Shown: positions 36,203 to 44,780, numbered from the stretch's first letter. The stretch: 64,000 bases of DNA from Bogoriella caseilytica (GCF_003752405.1 NZ_RKHK01000001.1:1364001-1428000), one strand, 5' to 3'. Made by a program: numbers and translations. Notes: generated by a model not told the origin, from the letters alone.

Positions 36203-37119
36203 CGGGAAGCCTCCTGGGGAGCGTTCGGAGTCCTTGCGTGCTCGGAGGCCGGCTTCCCGGTGAGTTCCAGGAAGACCTCGTCCATGGTGGGCTTGCGGAC
36301 GGTGACGCTGACCTCGGGCCGCTGTTCGGCTATGGAGGTGAGCTCGCGGGCAAGATCCTCGGCCGAGCCGCGGGTGGGCAGAGTCTCGAGGATGTGGCCG
36401 GCCGCGTCGTGCATCTGGATGGTGGAGCCACCCACGCGCTCCTTGAGCTGGGTGGCGGTGCCGTCGGCGACAATGTAGCCGTCGTTGAGGACCATGATGC
36501 GCTGGGCGAGCACATCGGCCTCCTCGAGGTACTGGGTGGTCAGGAAGATCGACGTCCCGGAGTCGGCCAGGGTGTTGATCTCGTCCCACAGAGCCTGGCG
36601 GCTCCGGGTGTCCAGGCCGGTGGTGGGCTCATCCAGGAAGATCAACTGTGGCCCGGCGATGAGACTGGCAGCGATGTCGAGCTTGCGCCGCATGCCCCCC
36701 GAGTAGGTGGAGACACGTTTGTTCGCGGACTTGGCCAGGTCGAAGCGCCCCAACAGGTCGTCAGCCCTGCGCTGGGCATCGCGGCGGGAAAGCCCGAAGA
36801 GCTGGCCCATCATCAGCATGTTCTCCATGCCGGAGAGCGCACCGTCGACGGCGGCGTACTGCCCGGTCAAGGAGATCAACCCCTGGAGCTGCTTCTTCTC
36901 CCGCTGGACATCGAGGCCGAGCACGCGGGCCTGGCCGGCGTCGTGCGGGATGAGCGTGGACAGGATGTTGACCAGCGTGGTCTTGCCTGCCCCGTTGGGC
37001 CCGAGCAGGGCATGGATGCCACGAGGCAGGGTCAGCTCAAGGTCCCTCAGGACGTGGTGTGTGCCGTAGCTCTTCGAGAGTCCGGCGATCTCGATGAGCG
37101 GTTTCTCTGTGTACGTCAT
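36199..37119 (-). CDS. ABC drug exporter ATPase (DrrA-like)
   Basis: The protein has 306 residues. It has Walker A (LLGPNGAGKTTLVNIL), the signature YSGGMRRKLDIAASLI, Walker B (LIFLDEPTTGLD) and a switch region TTQYLEEAD. The DrrA-specific C-terminal extension follows (RKPTMDEVFLELTG). The ATG at 37119 is preferred over a far-upstream start in frame, because the upstream part runs through the divergent regulator's promoter. The start codon sits inside the TetR operator candidate. It forms an operon with the DrrB-like permease. Confidence 0.94.
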   Translation of the reverse strand: MTYTEKPLIEIAGLSKSYGTHHVLRDLELTLPRGIHALLGPNGAGKTTLVNILSTLIPHDAGQARVLGLDVQREKKQLQGLISLTGQYAAVDGALSGMENMLMMGQLFGLSRRDAQRRADDLLGRFDLAKSANKRVSTYSGGMRRKLDIAASLIAGPQLIFLDEPTTGLDTRSRQALWDEINTLADSGTSIFLTTQYLEEADVLAQRIMVLNDGYIVADGTATQLKERVGGSTIQMHDAAGHILETLPTRGSAEDLARELTSIAEQRPEVSVTVRKPTMDEVFLELTGKPASEHARTPNAPQEASR

Positions 37120-37141
37120 ACATAAAGTATGCCATACACAG
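37107..37141. promoter_or_regulatory. TetR operator candidate in divergent drrAB/tetR promoter
   Basis: A 35-bp dyad has 15-bp arms CTGTGTACGTCATAC and GTATGCCATACACAG around ATAAA; 13 of 15 positions are complementary. It covers the start codon of the DrrA-like gene and lies 45 bp upstream of the TetR start. A further half-site GTACACAG follows at 37149-37156. The size and position fit a TetR dimer site repressing both genes. Confidence 0.75.
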
Positions 37142-37185
37142 TCTGCGACGTACACAGAACCTGGTCGAATGGGAGGATGGCCGCC

Positions 37186-37947
37186 ATGACCGACGCCACG
37201 GAGACTGGACTGCCCCGCGTTGTGGCCATCGCCTGGGGGATGCACGAGGCGCCCCAGCGCGGACCGAGCCGGGCGCTGAGCCATGAGCGGATCGTGGAGG
37301 CAGCCATCGAGGTCGCCGACACCGAAGGCCTCGCCGCCGTCACCATGCAGGCGGTGGCAAAGGCCCTGGGATTCACCACGATGTCGCTCTACCGGTACGT
37401 CTCCAGCAAGGACGAGTTGCTACGGCTGATGCAGGACGCGGCGCTGAGCGTGCCAGAGAAGCTCAAGCTCCCCGCCGACTGGAGCGAGGCGCTGCGCGTC
37501 TGGGCCCTGATGGTCCGGGAGGCATACCGGGCTCATCCCTGGGCACTGCAGATCCCCCGGGGTCCGGTCTCGATCCTGATGCCCAACAGCGTCCGGGCCG
37601 CGGACCTCGGCCTGGCGGCGATGAAAGAACTGCCACTGGATGACGATGTCAAGATCGCCACCATCCTGGTGATCTCCCAACACGTGTCCTCCTCGGTGGA
37701 ACTCGAGCAAGACCTCGCAGATGAGGGGGTCGTGACCATCCCCGCCGAGGGTGCACAGGCTCTTGCGGAGGTCATCACTGCCGAGCGCTTCCCCCATCTG
37801 GTGCCGGTCATCGAGTCGGGGAACTACATCGCCGCCGATACGCCGGTCGTCGAGACCGACAACGGCGTCGACGCCGAGTTCGACCTCGGCCTGGACCTGA
37901 TCATCTCCGGCTTGGACGCGAAGGTCCGCTCCGGCACTGCGGGCTGA
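37186..37947 (+). CDS. TetR-family regulator of the adjacent drug exporter
   Basis: The protein has 253 residues. The helix-turn-helix includes GLAAVTMQAVAKALGFTTMSLYRYVSSKDELL. The C-terminal part is the TetR_C_1 type found in repressors of drug pumps (AHPWALQIPRGPVSILMPN). Start choice: GGGAGG lies 9 bp before the ATG at 37186; earlier in-frame ATGs at 37129 and 37177 lie in the operator or have no spacing. It is divergent from drrAB across a shared palindrome, so local control is likely. Confidence 0.92.
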   Translation: MTDATETGLPRVVAIAWGMHEAPQRGPSRALSHERIVEAAIEVADTEGLAAVTMQAVAKALGFTTMSLYRYVSSKDELLRLMQDAALSVPEKLKLPADWSEALRVWALMVREAYRAHPWALQIPRGPVSILMPNSVRAADLGLAAMKELPLDDDVKIATILVISQHVSSSVELEQDLADEGVVTIPAEGAQALAEVITAERFPHLVPVIESGNYIAADTPVVETDNGVDAEFDLGLDLIISGLDAKVRSGTAG

Positions 37948-38026
37948 GCGCGCCCGCCCATGTGCCCCGGCCCCAGGTCCGGCGTCAGGGCGAGGGGCTG
38001 GGAGCCGGAGCGACGTCCTCCCCCGG

Positions 38027-40219
38027 TTACTCGAGGATCACCAGACGGCGCGTGGCCCGGGTCATGGCCACGTAGCGATCGACGGCATCGGTCACGTCAT
38101 CCCCGGACGGCGAGGTTGCTGCGAGCACCACGAGATCGAACTCCAAGCCCTTGGCCTCCACCGCACTGAGGGACCGGATGCGGTCCGCGCCGGCGAAGGC
38201 CGGGTCGCCGATGACACAGGCGGTGCCCTCGTCGTGCTCGTCGAGCCACGCCATGAGAATCGCGTCCCGATCTGCTGCGGGGTACCGCTCAACTGGCACG
38301 CCACCGCTGCGGACCGAGGCCGGCACATTCGCGTCCGGCAGCACCGCACGGATGACGGGCTCGGCGGCCGCCATCACCTCTTCCGGAGTCCGGTAGTTGA
38401 GGAGCAAGGACGCAGCGCGGGCCTTACCCACGCCCACCCGGGCCAGGCGCTCCTGCCAGGATTCGCGGAAGCCGCGCCGAGCCTGGGCACGGTCACCGAC
38501 CACCGTGAGGCTGCGCGACGGGCAGCGGGCCAGCACCATCTGCCACTCGGAGTCGGTCAGCTCCTGGGCTTCGTCGACGACGATGTGCGCGAAGGGGCCG
38601 CCCAGCGGATCCCGGTGCACCTCTCCTCGAACCACGTCCTCCACCAGAGCGGTGCTCAGATCAGCCCCGCCGAGCATCCCCATGATCTGCAGGTCGCTGT
38701 CGTCAGCGGCGCGCAGATCATCGACCACATCAGCCATTCGCTCGCGCCGGCGCGCCACGGCAGCCTCCTCTCGCCGGCGACGCCGTTCGGAACCGGCATC
38801 GCCGAGGCGCCGCCGGGCGGCGTCCAGCAGCGGAAGGTCGGACTCGGTCCAGGCCTGTGGCGCGCGACGCCTCAGGAGACCGGCTTCCTCGGGCGTGAGC
38901 CAGGGCGCGCAGAGCCTGAGGTAGGCAGGTACCTCCCAGAGGTCTCCTACCACCTCTGCGGGATCGAGCAGCGGCCAGGCACGGTTCACCGCTCCCATCA
39001 GTTCCCGGTCGTGGCGCACTTCCCGGCGGAGCTGTTCGGCCGGAACCTCCGCGTCGTGTTTCTCCAGGAGGATCTCGGTCAGCTCCTCGCGGATAGCCTC
39101 ACGCGCCTCGTTGTGCGCGGTGCCGGGTTCGGGCGCAGCGAAGGCCCGGGCCCAGTCGGCCGGCGCAAGCCAGACCTCGTCCCACGAGGTCACCACGGTC
39201 ATCCCCTCCGAGGGCGGTTCCTCGTAGAGGGCGACAGCGCGGTCCACCGCCGCGACCAGGCGCGCGGAAGACTTCACCCGGGCCACCTCGGGCTCGGGCT
39301 CGGTTCCGGCCGTCGCGCCCTCGGGCACGAGATCGCGCAGGGTGCAGGTACGCACTCCTTCCTCGCCGAGGCTGGGCAGCACGTCGGCCACGTAGTCGAG
39401 ATAGGGCGCGTGCGGGCCGATCACGAGGACGCCGCCGCGCCGCTCGTCGATCTGCGGGTCGGAGTACAGGAGGTAGGCGGCCCGGTGCAGAGCTACGACG
39501 GTCTTTCCGGTTCCTGGGCCGCCGTCGACCACCAGGGCACCGCGCGAGCCAGCGCGGATGATGGCGTCCTGGTCGGCCTGGATCGTGCCGAGCACGTCAC
39601 GCATGCGGGAAGAGCGACTGCCACCGAGACTGGCGAGGAACGCGGAGTGCTCGTCCAGGGCGGCATGCTCCCGAAGACCCTCGACGGAGAAGGCCTCATC
39701 CCAGTAGTCACTCACCCGCCTGCCGCTCCAGCGATACCGCCGTCGGCTCACCAAGCCCATCGGTTCGGCGTGCGTGGCGCCGAAGAAGGGCTCCGCAGCC
39801 GGGGAGCGCCAATCCACGAGCAGTCGGCGACCAGTGGCGTCGGCGAGACCCAGCCGGCCGATGTAGACCGGCGGGCTGCCGTCCGCCGGGACGGCCTTCC
39901 CCAGGCAGAGGTCGATGCCGAACCTCCGCACGGTCCGCAACCTCGCCGAGAGCCGCCGGATCTCCAGATCGCGTTCCAGCGCGCCCTGCCCGGACCGGCC
40001 GGGCGCGCGCCGCTCGGATTCGAGGCGGCTCGAGAGGTCGCTGATCGTGTCCTCCAAGGTTTCGTCGATCGCGGCGAAGTGGGCTTCGTCCTCAGCGATC
40101 AGGGCCGGAGCGGCCTTGGCGGACAGGCGGCTGGGCAGAGCGAAGGCGGAGGGCAGGGCGGCAGGCACGTGATCAACTCCGGGGGCGAGGGGTGCGACGG
40201 ACGCGGGGTCACGGAGCAC
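38027..40219 (-). CDS. HelD/HelR-type RNA polymerase-associated helicase (UvrD-like)
   Basis: The protein has 730 residues, read from a GTG start. A coiled N-terminal arm (residues 35-100) precedes the UvrD-like 1A domain with Walker A GGPGTGKT (233-240). Walker B/DEAQ (HIVVDEAQELTD) follows, then GDRAQARRGFRESW, LNYRTPEEVM and the final AVDRYVAMTRATRRLVIL. The N-terminal YIGRLGLAD to LLVDWRSPAAEPFFGATH block is the HelD signature. HelD proteins push into the RNA polymerase channels and release stalled or drug-bound polymerase; actinobacterial HelR also displaces rifamycins. A rifamycin-element-like palindrome upstream favours HelR. Resistance itself is not shown by sequence. Confidence 0.92.
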   Translation of the reverse strand: MLRDPASVAPLAPGVDHVPAALPSAFALPSRLSAKAAPALIAEDEAHFAAIDETLEDTISDLSSRLESERRAPGRSGQGALERDLEIRRLSARLRTVRRFGIDLCLGKAVPADGSPPVYIGRLGLADATGRRLLVDWRSPAAEPFFGATHAEPMGLVSRRRYRWSGRRVSDYWDEAFSVEGLREHAALDEHSAFLASLGGSRSSRMRDVLGTIQADQDAIIRAGSRGALVVDGGPGTGKTVVALHRAAYLLYSDPQIDERRGGVLVIGPHAPYLDYVADVLPSLGEEGVRTCTLRDLVPEGATAGTEPEPEVARVKSSARLVAAVDRAVALYEEPPSEGMTVVTSWDEVWLAPADWARAFAAPEPGTAHNEAREAIREELTEILLEKHDAEVPAEQLRREVRHDRELMGAVNRAWPLLDPAEVVGDLWEVPAYLRLCAPWLTPEEAGLLRRRAPQAWTESDLPLLDAARRRLGDAGSERRRRREEAAVARRRERMADVVDDLRAADDSDLQIMGMLGGADLSTALVEDVVRGEVHRDPLGGPFAHIVVDEAQELTDSEWQMVLARCPSRSLTVVGDRAQARRGFRESWQERLARVGVGKARAASLLLNYRTPEEVMAAAEPVIRAVLPDANVPASVRSGGVPVERYPAADRDAILMAWLDEHDEGTACVIGDPAFAGADRIRSLSAVEAKGLEFDLVVLAATSPSGDDVTDAVDRYVAMTRATRRLVILE

Positions 40220-40255
40220 CGGGGGCGCGAGGGGAGTCGTGATTCTGCGGCAGAC

Positions 40256-40280
40256 GGGGGGCCTTGCGGCAAGACCCCCC
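40256..40280 (-). promoter_or_regulatory. Rifamycin-associated-element-like palindrome upstream of the HelR-type gene
   Basis: A G-run, the core CTTGCGGCAAG and a C-run form a 12-bp dyad (arms 40256-40267 and 40269-40280, one mismatch). From memory, the rifamycin-associated element of actinobacteria is an inverted repeat with this same CTTGCGGCAAG core flanked by G and C runs, found before rifamycin-inactivating genes and helR. The dyad ends 37 bp upstream of the helicase start, in its leader or promoter. Confidence 0.75.
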
Positions 40281-40566
40281 GCGACCGATAAGCTGATCGT
40301 GGCAGCCCCGGTGAAAGGTCACCGAGCCGTGCTCTGTCACCCGCCGTCAGCTCGGGGCCTGGGTCAACTGCCGATCACCCGGGTGCTCCGGAAGCCGCGC
40401 GCCATCAGTCGAATGAGCACGAGGCTGGAGAGCGCGGTTGATATCGGACTGTGACAGCCCCTCCGCTCACGACTCTCCGCTGGTCCACGAGTGCGGAAGA
40501 GCACGCCAACACGCCGGGCAGACCAGACTCACCGGCTCCGCCCTCGATGATCGCTACTCGGAGGGC
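40281..40566. other. Intergenic region between HelR-type gene and MFS gene end
   Basis: This 286-bp stretch has no supported gene. Leftward it should contain the helicase promoter; on the minus strand a weak -10-like TTATCG lies near 40286-40291. The remainder is the end region of the leftward MFS gene. Confidence 0.35.
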
Positions 40567-41952
40567 TCACTGGGGATGCCGGGGAAGCGTCAGAGACGCC
40601 AAGCCACCAGCGGCAGCGATGACGGCCAGTGCCGTGAAGGCGGCATGCAGGCCCGAGAGCCGGTCGTTCCCCGTCGCAGAACCGGCGACGGCCGCCATTG
40701 ACACCGCCGTCACGATGACTACGCCGAGTATGCAACCGATCGTGAAGGATGTCTCTTCGATCCCGGAGGCGGCACCAGCATCCGCGGGATCGACCCCGCC
40801 TACCGCGGCAATCTGACCGGCGACGAAGGCGGCGCCCATACCCGCGCCGAAGACGATCAGTCCGCCGAGGAGCAGAGGCAGGCCGGTATGGTCGGCGGGC
40901 AGCAGCCGGAAGGATGCCCCTGCGACGGCGAGCAGGCCCATCCCGCTGACAGCAACGACTCGGACGCCCGAATGGGTGACGACGCGCTGGCCGTAGGCGA
41001 CGGTAAGCACCGAACCGATCGTCATCGAGGCCAAGATTGTGCCGAACAGCAACGGTGAGAGGTTCAGCACCTGCTGAGTGTAGAGAGTCGCAGTGGCCAG
41101 GAGGCCGTTGACGCAGATACCAGCAGCCAGGATGACGGCATTGCCGATCACCAGTGGGCGGGAGCGGAACAGACGCGGCGGGAGTATCGGGTTGGCGCTG
41201 TGGCGCTCGATGAGCACCAGGAGTCCGCCCGCCACGGCGGCACCGGCCAGGGGCGCCCAGGTGCGCGGCCCCCACCCGGAGGTCGGGAACTCCAGGAGCC
41301 CGAGCGCCAACAGCATCAGCCCACCCGAGATGACAAGGCCGCCGGGCACGTCTAGCTTAGGCCGACCGGCCGCCCGGGATTCCGGGAGCACCCTCGGAAC
41401 GAGCCCGGCGAGCAGCCCGCAGACCGGGACGTTGACATAGAAGATCCAGACCCAGCCAGCCAAGTCGGTGACCATCCCGCCGAGCACCAGGCCGCAGGTC
41501 GCCCCGATGCCACCGAGCCCACCCCAGATCGCGAGTGCGCGATTCCGGCCGGGCCCGTCGGGGAACAGGCTCAACAGCAGGGCTAAGGCCGCCGGGGTCA
41601 GCGCCGCAGCGCCGAGCGCCTGAACGCCCCGGGCCGCGATCAGCGCTCCGCCGGATGCCGCTAGGCCGCACGCCAGGGAGCCCCCGGCGAAGATGGCGAT
41701 GGCCACCAGGAAGACACGACGACGCCCGATGAGGTCGGCCAGGCGCCCGCAGGGAAGCATGAATCCTGCCACGATGACCCCGTAGATGGTCACGACCCAG
41801 GACAACGAAGCCTGCCCCATGCCCAGGTCCCGGCCGATCGATGGCAGGGCCGCGAACACGCTGGTGGAGTCCAGGACACCCATGAAGAAGGCCGCACAGA
41901 GCACAGCCAGAGCGATCGGCTTGCTGACGCCAACCCGTGGCGGGGCGGTCAT
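40567..41952 (-). CDS. MFS multidrug transporter (DHA2, 14-helix type)
   Basis: The protein has about 461 residues. Fourteen hydrophobic segments are visible. The DHA2 motif after helix 2-3 is present (GRLADLIGRRRVFLVAI), as is motif C-like LDSTSVFAALPSIGRDLG near the start. Starts at 41952 or 41955 both fit; GGAAG lies 7 bp before the first of these. It reads 20 bp downstream of an SRPBCC gene and an ArsR regulator, so it is probably the last gene of that operon. The substrate is unknown; proton-driven export of drugs or metabolites is the family role. Confidence 0.92.
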   Translation of the reverse strand: MTAPPRVGVSKPIALAVLCAAFFMGVLDSTSVFAALPSIGRDLGMGQASLSWVVTIYGVIVAGFMLPCGRLADLIGRRRVFLVAIAIFAGGSLACGLAASGGALIAARGVQALGAAALTPAALALLLSLFPDGPGRNRALAIWGGLGGIGATCGLVLGGMVTDLAGWVWIFYVNVPVCGLLAGLVPRVLPESRAAGRPKLDVPGGLVISGGLMLLALGLLEFPTSGWGPRTWAPLAGAAVAGGLLVLIERHSANPILPPRLFRSRPLVIGNAVILAAGICVNGLLATATLYTQQVLNLSPLLFGTILASMTIGSVLTVAYGQRVVTHSGVRVVAVSGMGLLAVAGASFRLLPADHTGLPLLLGGLIVFGAGMGAAFVAGQIAAVGGVDPADAGAASGIEETSFTIGCILGVVIVTAVSMAAVAGSATGNDRLSGLHAAFTALAVIAAAGGLASLTLPRHPQ

Positions 41953-41974
41953 CATCGGGCTTCCGGCGGCCGTA

Positions 41975-42433
41975 TCAGGTGCTGGCCCGAGCGAGGTGGG
42001 CGCCGAGCTGGTCAAGCCAGGCGGCAGTGCCTTCCTCACGCGAGGCCGGCCCTTCCCAATCCGTGAGGTAGACGCCGTGCTCTGTCAGCACCAGGCGAGT
42101 GCCGCCGTCCCGCGACACGAACTCCACCGTGGTCACGGAGACGGTACCCAGGGTGCGCCCGCGGTGCATCGTCGAGGAGTACAGGATCAGTTCCCAGGGA
42201 CGGATCTCCTGATACGTCGAGGTGAAGCGCAGCTCCTCACTCCCGGACCGTCGCTCCTGGACCGTCTCGGTGCCGCCGACGCGGAAGTCCATGTCGTGCG
42301 CGGCACCTGGGCCGGCGAACCACCGAGACTTGAGTCCGGGGTCCTGCCAGGCCGTGAAGACCCGCTCGGGCGGTATCGGGTAGTGCCGTTCGATGGTGAA
42401 GGTCGAGTGCATCGAGCCTGCGGTCGTACTCAT
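41975..42433 (-). CDS. SRPBCC (AHSA1-like) ligand-binding protein
   Basis: The protein has 152 residues. It has the AHSA1 pattern: FTIERHYPIPPERVFTAWQDPGLKSRWFAGP, then a beta-sheet with GTRLVLTEHGVYL. These START-like folds bind hydrophobic ligands. It is commonly paired with an ArsR regulator, as here (3 bp apart). AGAGGA stands 6 bp before the ATG. The role is unknown. Confidence 0.9.
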   Translation of the reverse strand: MSTTAGSMHSTFTIERHYPIPPERVFTAWQDPGLKSRWFAGPGAAHDMDFRVGGTETVQERRSGSEELRFTSTYQEIRPWELILYSSTMHRGRTLGTVSVTTVEFVSRDGGTRLVLTEHGVYLTDWEGPASREEGTAAWLDQLGAHLARAST

Positions 42434-42436
42434 CGG

Positions 42437-42772
42437 TCATCCTCTTTCCGTGTCGTCCTGCATCAGCACTTCGCTCAGCCGGTCCAGTCCGGCCTCCCAG
42501 GCGGTGCGCTGGGTGGACATCCAGGACTCGGCCGCGCGCAAAGGTGCCGCGTCGAGCTGGTAGCTGCGGACCCGGCCGATCTTCTGTGAGCGCACCAGGC
42601 CCGCGCGTTCAAGCACCGCCAGGTGCTGCATCACAGCGGACAACGTCATCTGATGGGGCCGTGCCAACTGACTCGCCGATGCGGGCCCGGCCGTCAACCG
42701 CTCCACAATGTTCCGCCGAGTGCGATCACCAAGGGCATGCAACAGAAGGTCCATCCGGTCATGGTCAAGCAT
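42437..42772 (-). CDS. ArsR-family transcriptional regulator
   Basis: The protein has 111 residues. The winged helix reads LLLHALGDRTRRNIVERLTAGPASASQLA then LSAVMQHLAVLERAGLV. It lacks obvious metal-binding Cys or His clusters, so it is of the ArsR/SRPBCC-partner type rather than a metal sensor. It is the first gene of an ArsR-SRPBCC-MFS operon. The ATG at 42772 lies about where a transcript from the promoter at 42780-42808 would begin, so a leaderless message is likely. A further in-frame ATG is six codons on. Confidence 0.9.
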   Translation of the reverse strand: MLDHDRMDLLLHALGDRTRRNIVERLTAGPASASQLARPHQMTLSAVMQHLAVLERAGLVRSQKIGRVRSYQLDAAPLRAAESWMSTQRTAWEAGLDRLSEVLMQDDTERG

Positions 42773-42779
42773 GTGCTTA

Positions 42780-42808
42780 AGTATGGGGCTCTCGCCAATA
42801 ATAGTCAA
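42780..42808 (-). promoter_or_regulatory. Sigma-70-like promoter of ArsR-SRPBCC-MFS operon
   Basis: On the minus strand TTGACT (-35) and CATACT (-10) are separated by 17 bp. The predicted transcript start falls within a base or two of the ATG at 42772. An AT-rich CTTAAG palindrome lies between the -10 element and the gene, as a possible repressor contact. Confidence 0.7.
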
Positions 42809-43253
42809 GCGATTACTGAAGCTTTGTCGCACAGAGGAGGCGCTGAAGCAGCGAACCGCGCACGAGAAGTTCTCCGCCACCCGGATCGCCCGGCACTACC
42901 GCGACCTGGAGACCTCCGGCCGCAAGGACAAGGTGGGGCAGGGATCCTCGCCTCCTAGGTCACCCGCGCCGAGTTGTCCTTCGACCTCGCCTAGCATGAC
43001 GCCTACGTCTTCGCTGACGAGGACGGCAGCTCCGCTCATCCGATGCGATGACCAGTCGATGGGCTCGGCGCCTGGACTGGGAGACAGCAAGCTTCGACAG
43101 CCTCACCCACGTCACCCCGACCATGCAGTGGTCGGCCGTGGACTGCCGCGCCGCCCGCCTCGGACAGGCTTAGCAGTCTCTCTAGCACTTCCAACGACGA
43201 TGGCCCCCGACCCGAGGGATAAAACCCCAGGTCAGAGGCCATGGTCTTCGCGG
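42809..43253. other. Gap with possible decayed coding remnants
   Basis: The 445 bp before tRNA-Leu has no intact gene. Short peptide-like stretches in different frames (EKFSATRIARHYRDLE in one, HDAYVFADEDGSSAHPM in another) look like a broken reading frame, but I cannot name a parent family. This may be the trace of a deleted gene near a tRNA. Confidence 0.3.
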
Positions 43254-43337
43254 TGCGCGAGGGGGGAGTTGAACCCCCACGCCCTTTCGGGCACACGGAC
43301 CTGAACCGTGCGCGTCTGCCTATTCCGCCACTCGCGC
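43254..43337 (-). tRNA. tRNA-Leu (CAG)
   Basis: The 84-nt cloverleaf has acceptor GCGCGAG pairing with CTCGCGC and anticodon loop TTCAGGT (CAG) on the stem CACGG/CCGTG. It has the long variable arm typical of tRNA-Leu (TGCCCGAAAGGGC). The T arm is GGGGGTTCAACTCCCCC. The discriminator is A and CCA is not encoded. It precedes fhaA, the usual actinobacterial order. Confidence 0.96.
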
Positions 43338-43577
43338 AGTACTTCAACAGCGCAGGCAACGCTAGCACGCAGAACCGCGCGAACTCGACGCTCCAGACCG
43401 CCACACGGCCGTGATTCCGGCCACCGAGCCGAGTCGGAGGGCTCCAAGCTTCCGGTCGCTGCTGCTCCGGGAGGACACCGCCTCCCCCTCCAGGGTGACG
43501 CTCGCACTGCCCTTCGTGTGATGAGATCGTTACGCTCGGTACGATCAAGAGTCCGCCACGAAAGGAAGGGCCGCGCG

Positions 43578-44282
43578 ATGGGTGTCCTCGACCGCTTCGA
43601 GCGGGGCGTTGAACGTCTCGTCTCCGCGGCGTTCGCCAAGGCTTTTCGCAGCGAGGTCAAGCCCGTCGAGATCGCCTCGAACATCCGCCGCGAGATGGAT
43701 GACCGCTCGGCGGCCGTCTCGCGCGGCCGCACGGTGGTCCCCAACGAGTTCACGGTGAACCTCTCCACCACTGATCTCGAGCAGGTCGAGTCCTTTGGCT
43801 CCGAGACTCTCGCCGAGGAGATGGCCGAGGCCGCCACGCAGCATGCCTCCTCGCAGAACTACTCCTTCGTGGGGCCGGTCGTGGTCACTTTCGCCGAGGA
43901 TGCCTCGTTGCAGACCGGCCGCTTCACCGTGCGCTCCTCGACCAAGAAGGGCGCCGTCGCTCCGGCCACCTCGGCCAAGACCTCGGAGCGGCATCCGATC
44001 ATCGACGTCGAGGGCGAGCGCTATCTGCTCACCGGGCCGGTGACCGTGATCGGCCGCGGGAGTGAAGCCGACGTCGTCGTGGATGACTCCGGCGTCTCGC
44101 GGAAGCACCTGCGTATCGAGGTGACCGGCGATGGCGTCATCGCCCGCGACCTCGGCTCCACCAACGGCAGTTTCGTGGAGGGGCACCGCGTGGACGCCGC
44201 CACCTTGGTGGACGGCAATACCGTGACCATCGGCCGCACCCGGATCCTGTTCTGGGCCGGCGGCGATCAAGCGAGCGGGTAA
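43578..44282 (+). CDS. fhaA: FHA-domain protein FhaA (DUF3662-FHA)
   Basis: The protein has 234 residues. The N-terminal DUF3662 domain (MGVLDRFERGVERLVSAAFAKAF, residues 1-115) is joined by a short linker to a C-terminal FHA domain (about 145-230: IGRGSEADVVVDDSGVSRKHLRI, DLGSTNGSFVEG). FHA domains bind phosphothreonine. In mycobacteria FhaA is phosphorylated by PknB and recruits the MviN/FhaA complex to control peptidoglycan synthesis. It is shorter than the mycobacterial protein because the middle linker is reduced. First gene of the cluster. Confidence 0.95.
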   Translation: MGVLDRFERGVERLVSAAFAKAFRSEVKPVEIASNIRREMDDRSAAVSRGRTVVPNEFTVNLSTTDLEQVESFGSETLAEEMAEAATQHASSQNYSFVGPVVVTFAEDASLQTGRFTVRSSTKKGAVAPATSAKTSERHPIIDVEGERYLLTGPVTVIGRGSEADVVVDDSGVSRKHLRIEVTGDGVIARDLGSTNGSFVEGHRVDAATLVDGNTVTIGRTRILFWAGGDQASG

Positions 44283-44287
44283 CCCTT

Positions 44288-44767
44288 TTGAGTGAGCTGG
44301 TCGTCACCCTCCTGCGCGTGGGATTCCTGATCCTGCTGTGGCTCTTCGTGCTGGCCGCTCTGAACGTGCTGCGCCGGGACCTCTTCGGCACCAAGGTCAC
44401 CGCTCGGGGCCCGGGCCGCGACCGCTCACGGCCCGCCCAGCTGCCCGACCGGGCGCCCGGCCGATCCTCCCGCTCGGCTCCCACCCGCCTGGTGGTCACC
44501 CAGGGGCCGCTCGCCGGAACGTCCATGCCGCTGGGAGCGGCGACGATCCTCGTGGGGCGCTCCCCCGGCTGCACCCTGGTGCTCGACGACGACTACTCCT
44601 CCAACCGCCATGCCCGCTTCTTCCCCCAGCAGGACGGCTGGTGGATCGAGGACCTCGGCTCGACCAACGGCACGATGGTGGACGATCAGCGCATCACCAC
44701 TGCCGTCCAGGTGCCCCCCGGCGCCCAGGTGCGGATCGGGCAGACGCTGATCGAGCTGCGACGATGA
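44288..44767 (+). CDS. fhaB: FHA-domain protein FhaB (FipA-type)
   Basis: The protein has 159 residues from a TTG start five bases after the fhaA stop. One N-terminal membrane helix (VVTLLRVGFLILLWLFVLAALNVL) is followed by a basic-proline linker. The FHA domain comprises residues 75-155 (VGRSPGCTLVLDDDYSSNRHARFF and DLGSTNGTMVDD). Homologues bind phosphorylated division proteins. The TTG start is forced by the frame; there is no ATG before the membrane helix. Confidence 0.94.
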   Translation: MSELVVTLLRVGFLILLWLFVLAALNVLRRDLFGTKVTARGPGRDRSRPAQLPDRAPGRSSRSAPTRLVVTQGPLAGTSMPLGAATILVGRSPGCTLVLDDDYSSNRHARFFPQQDGWWIEDLGSTNGTMVDDQRITTAVQVPPGAQVRIGQTLIELRR

Positions 44768-44780
44768 GGCAGGGGAGCCG

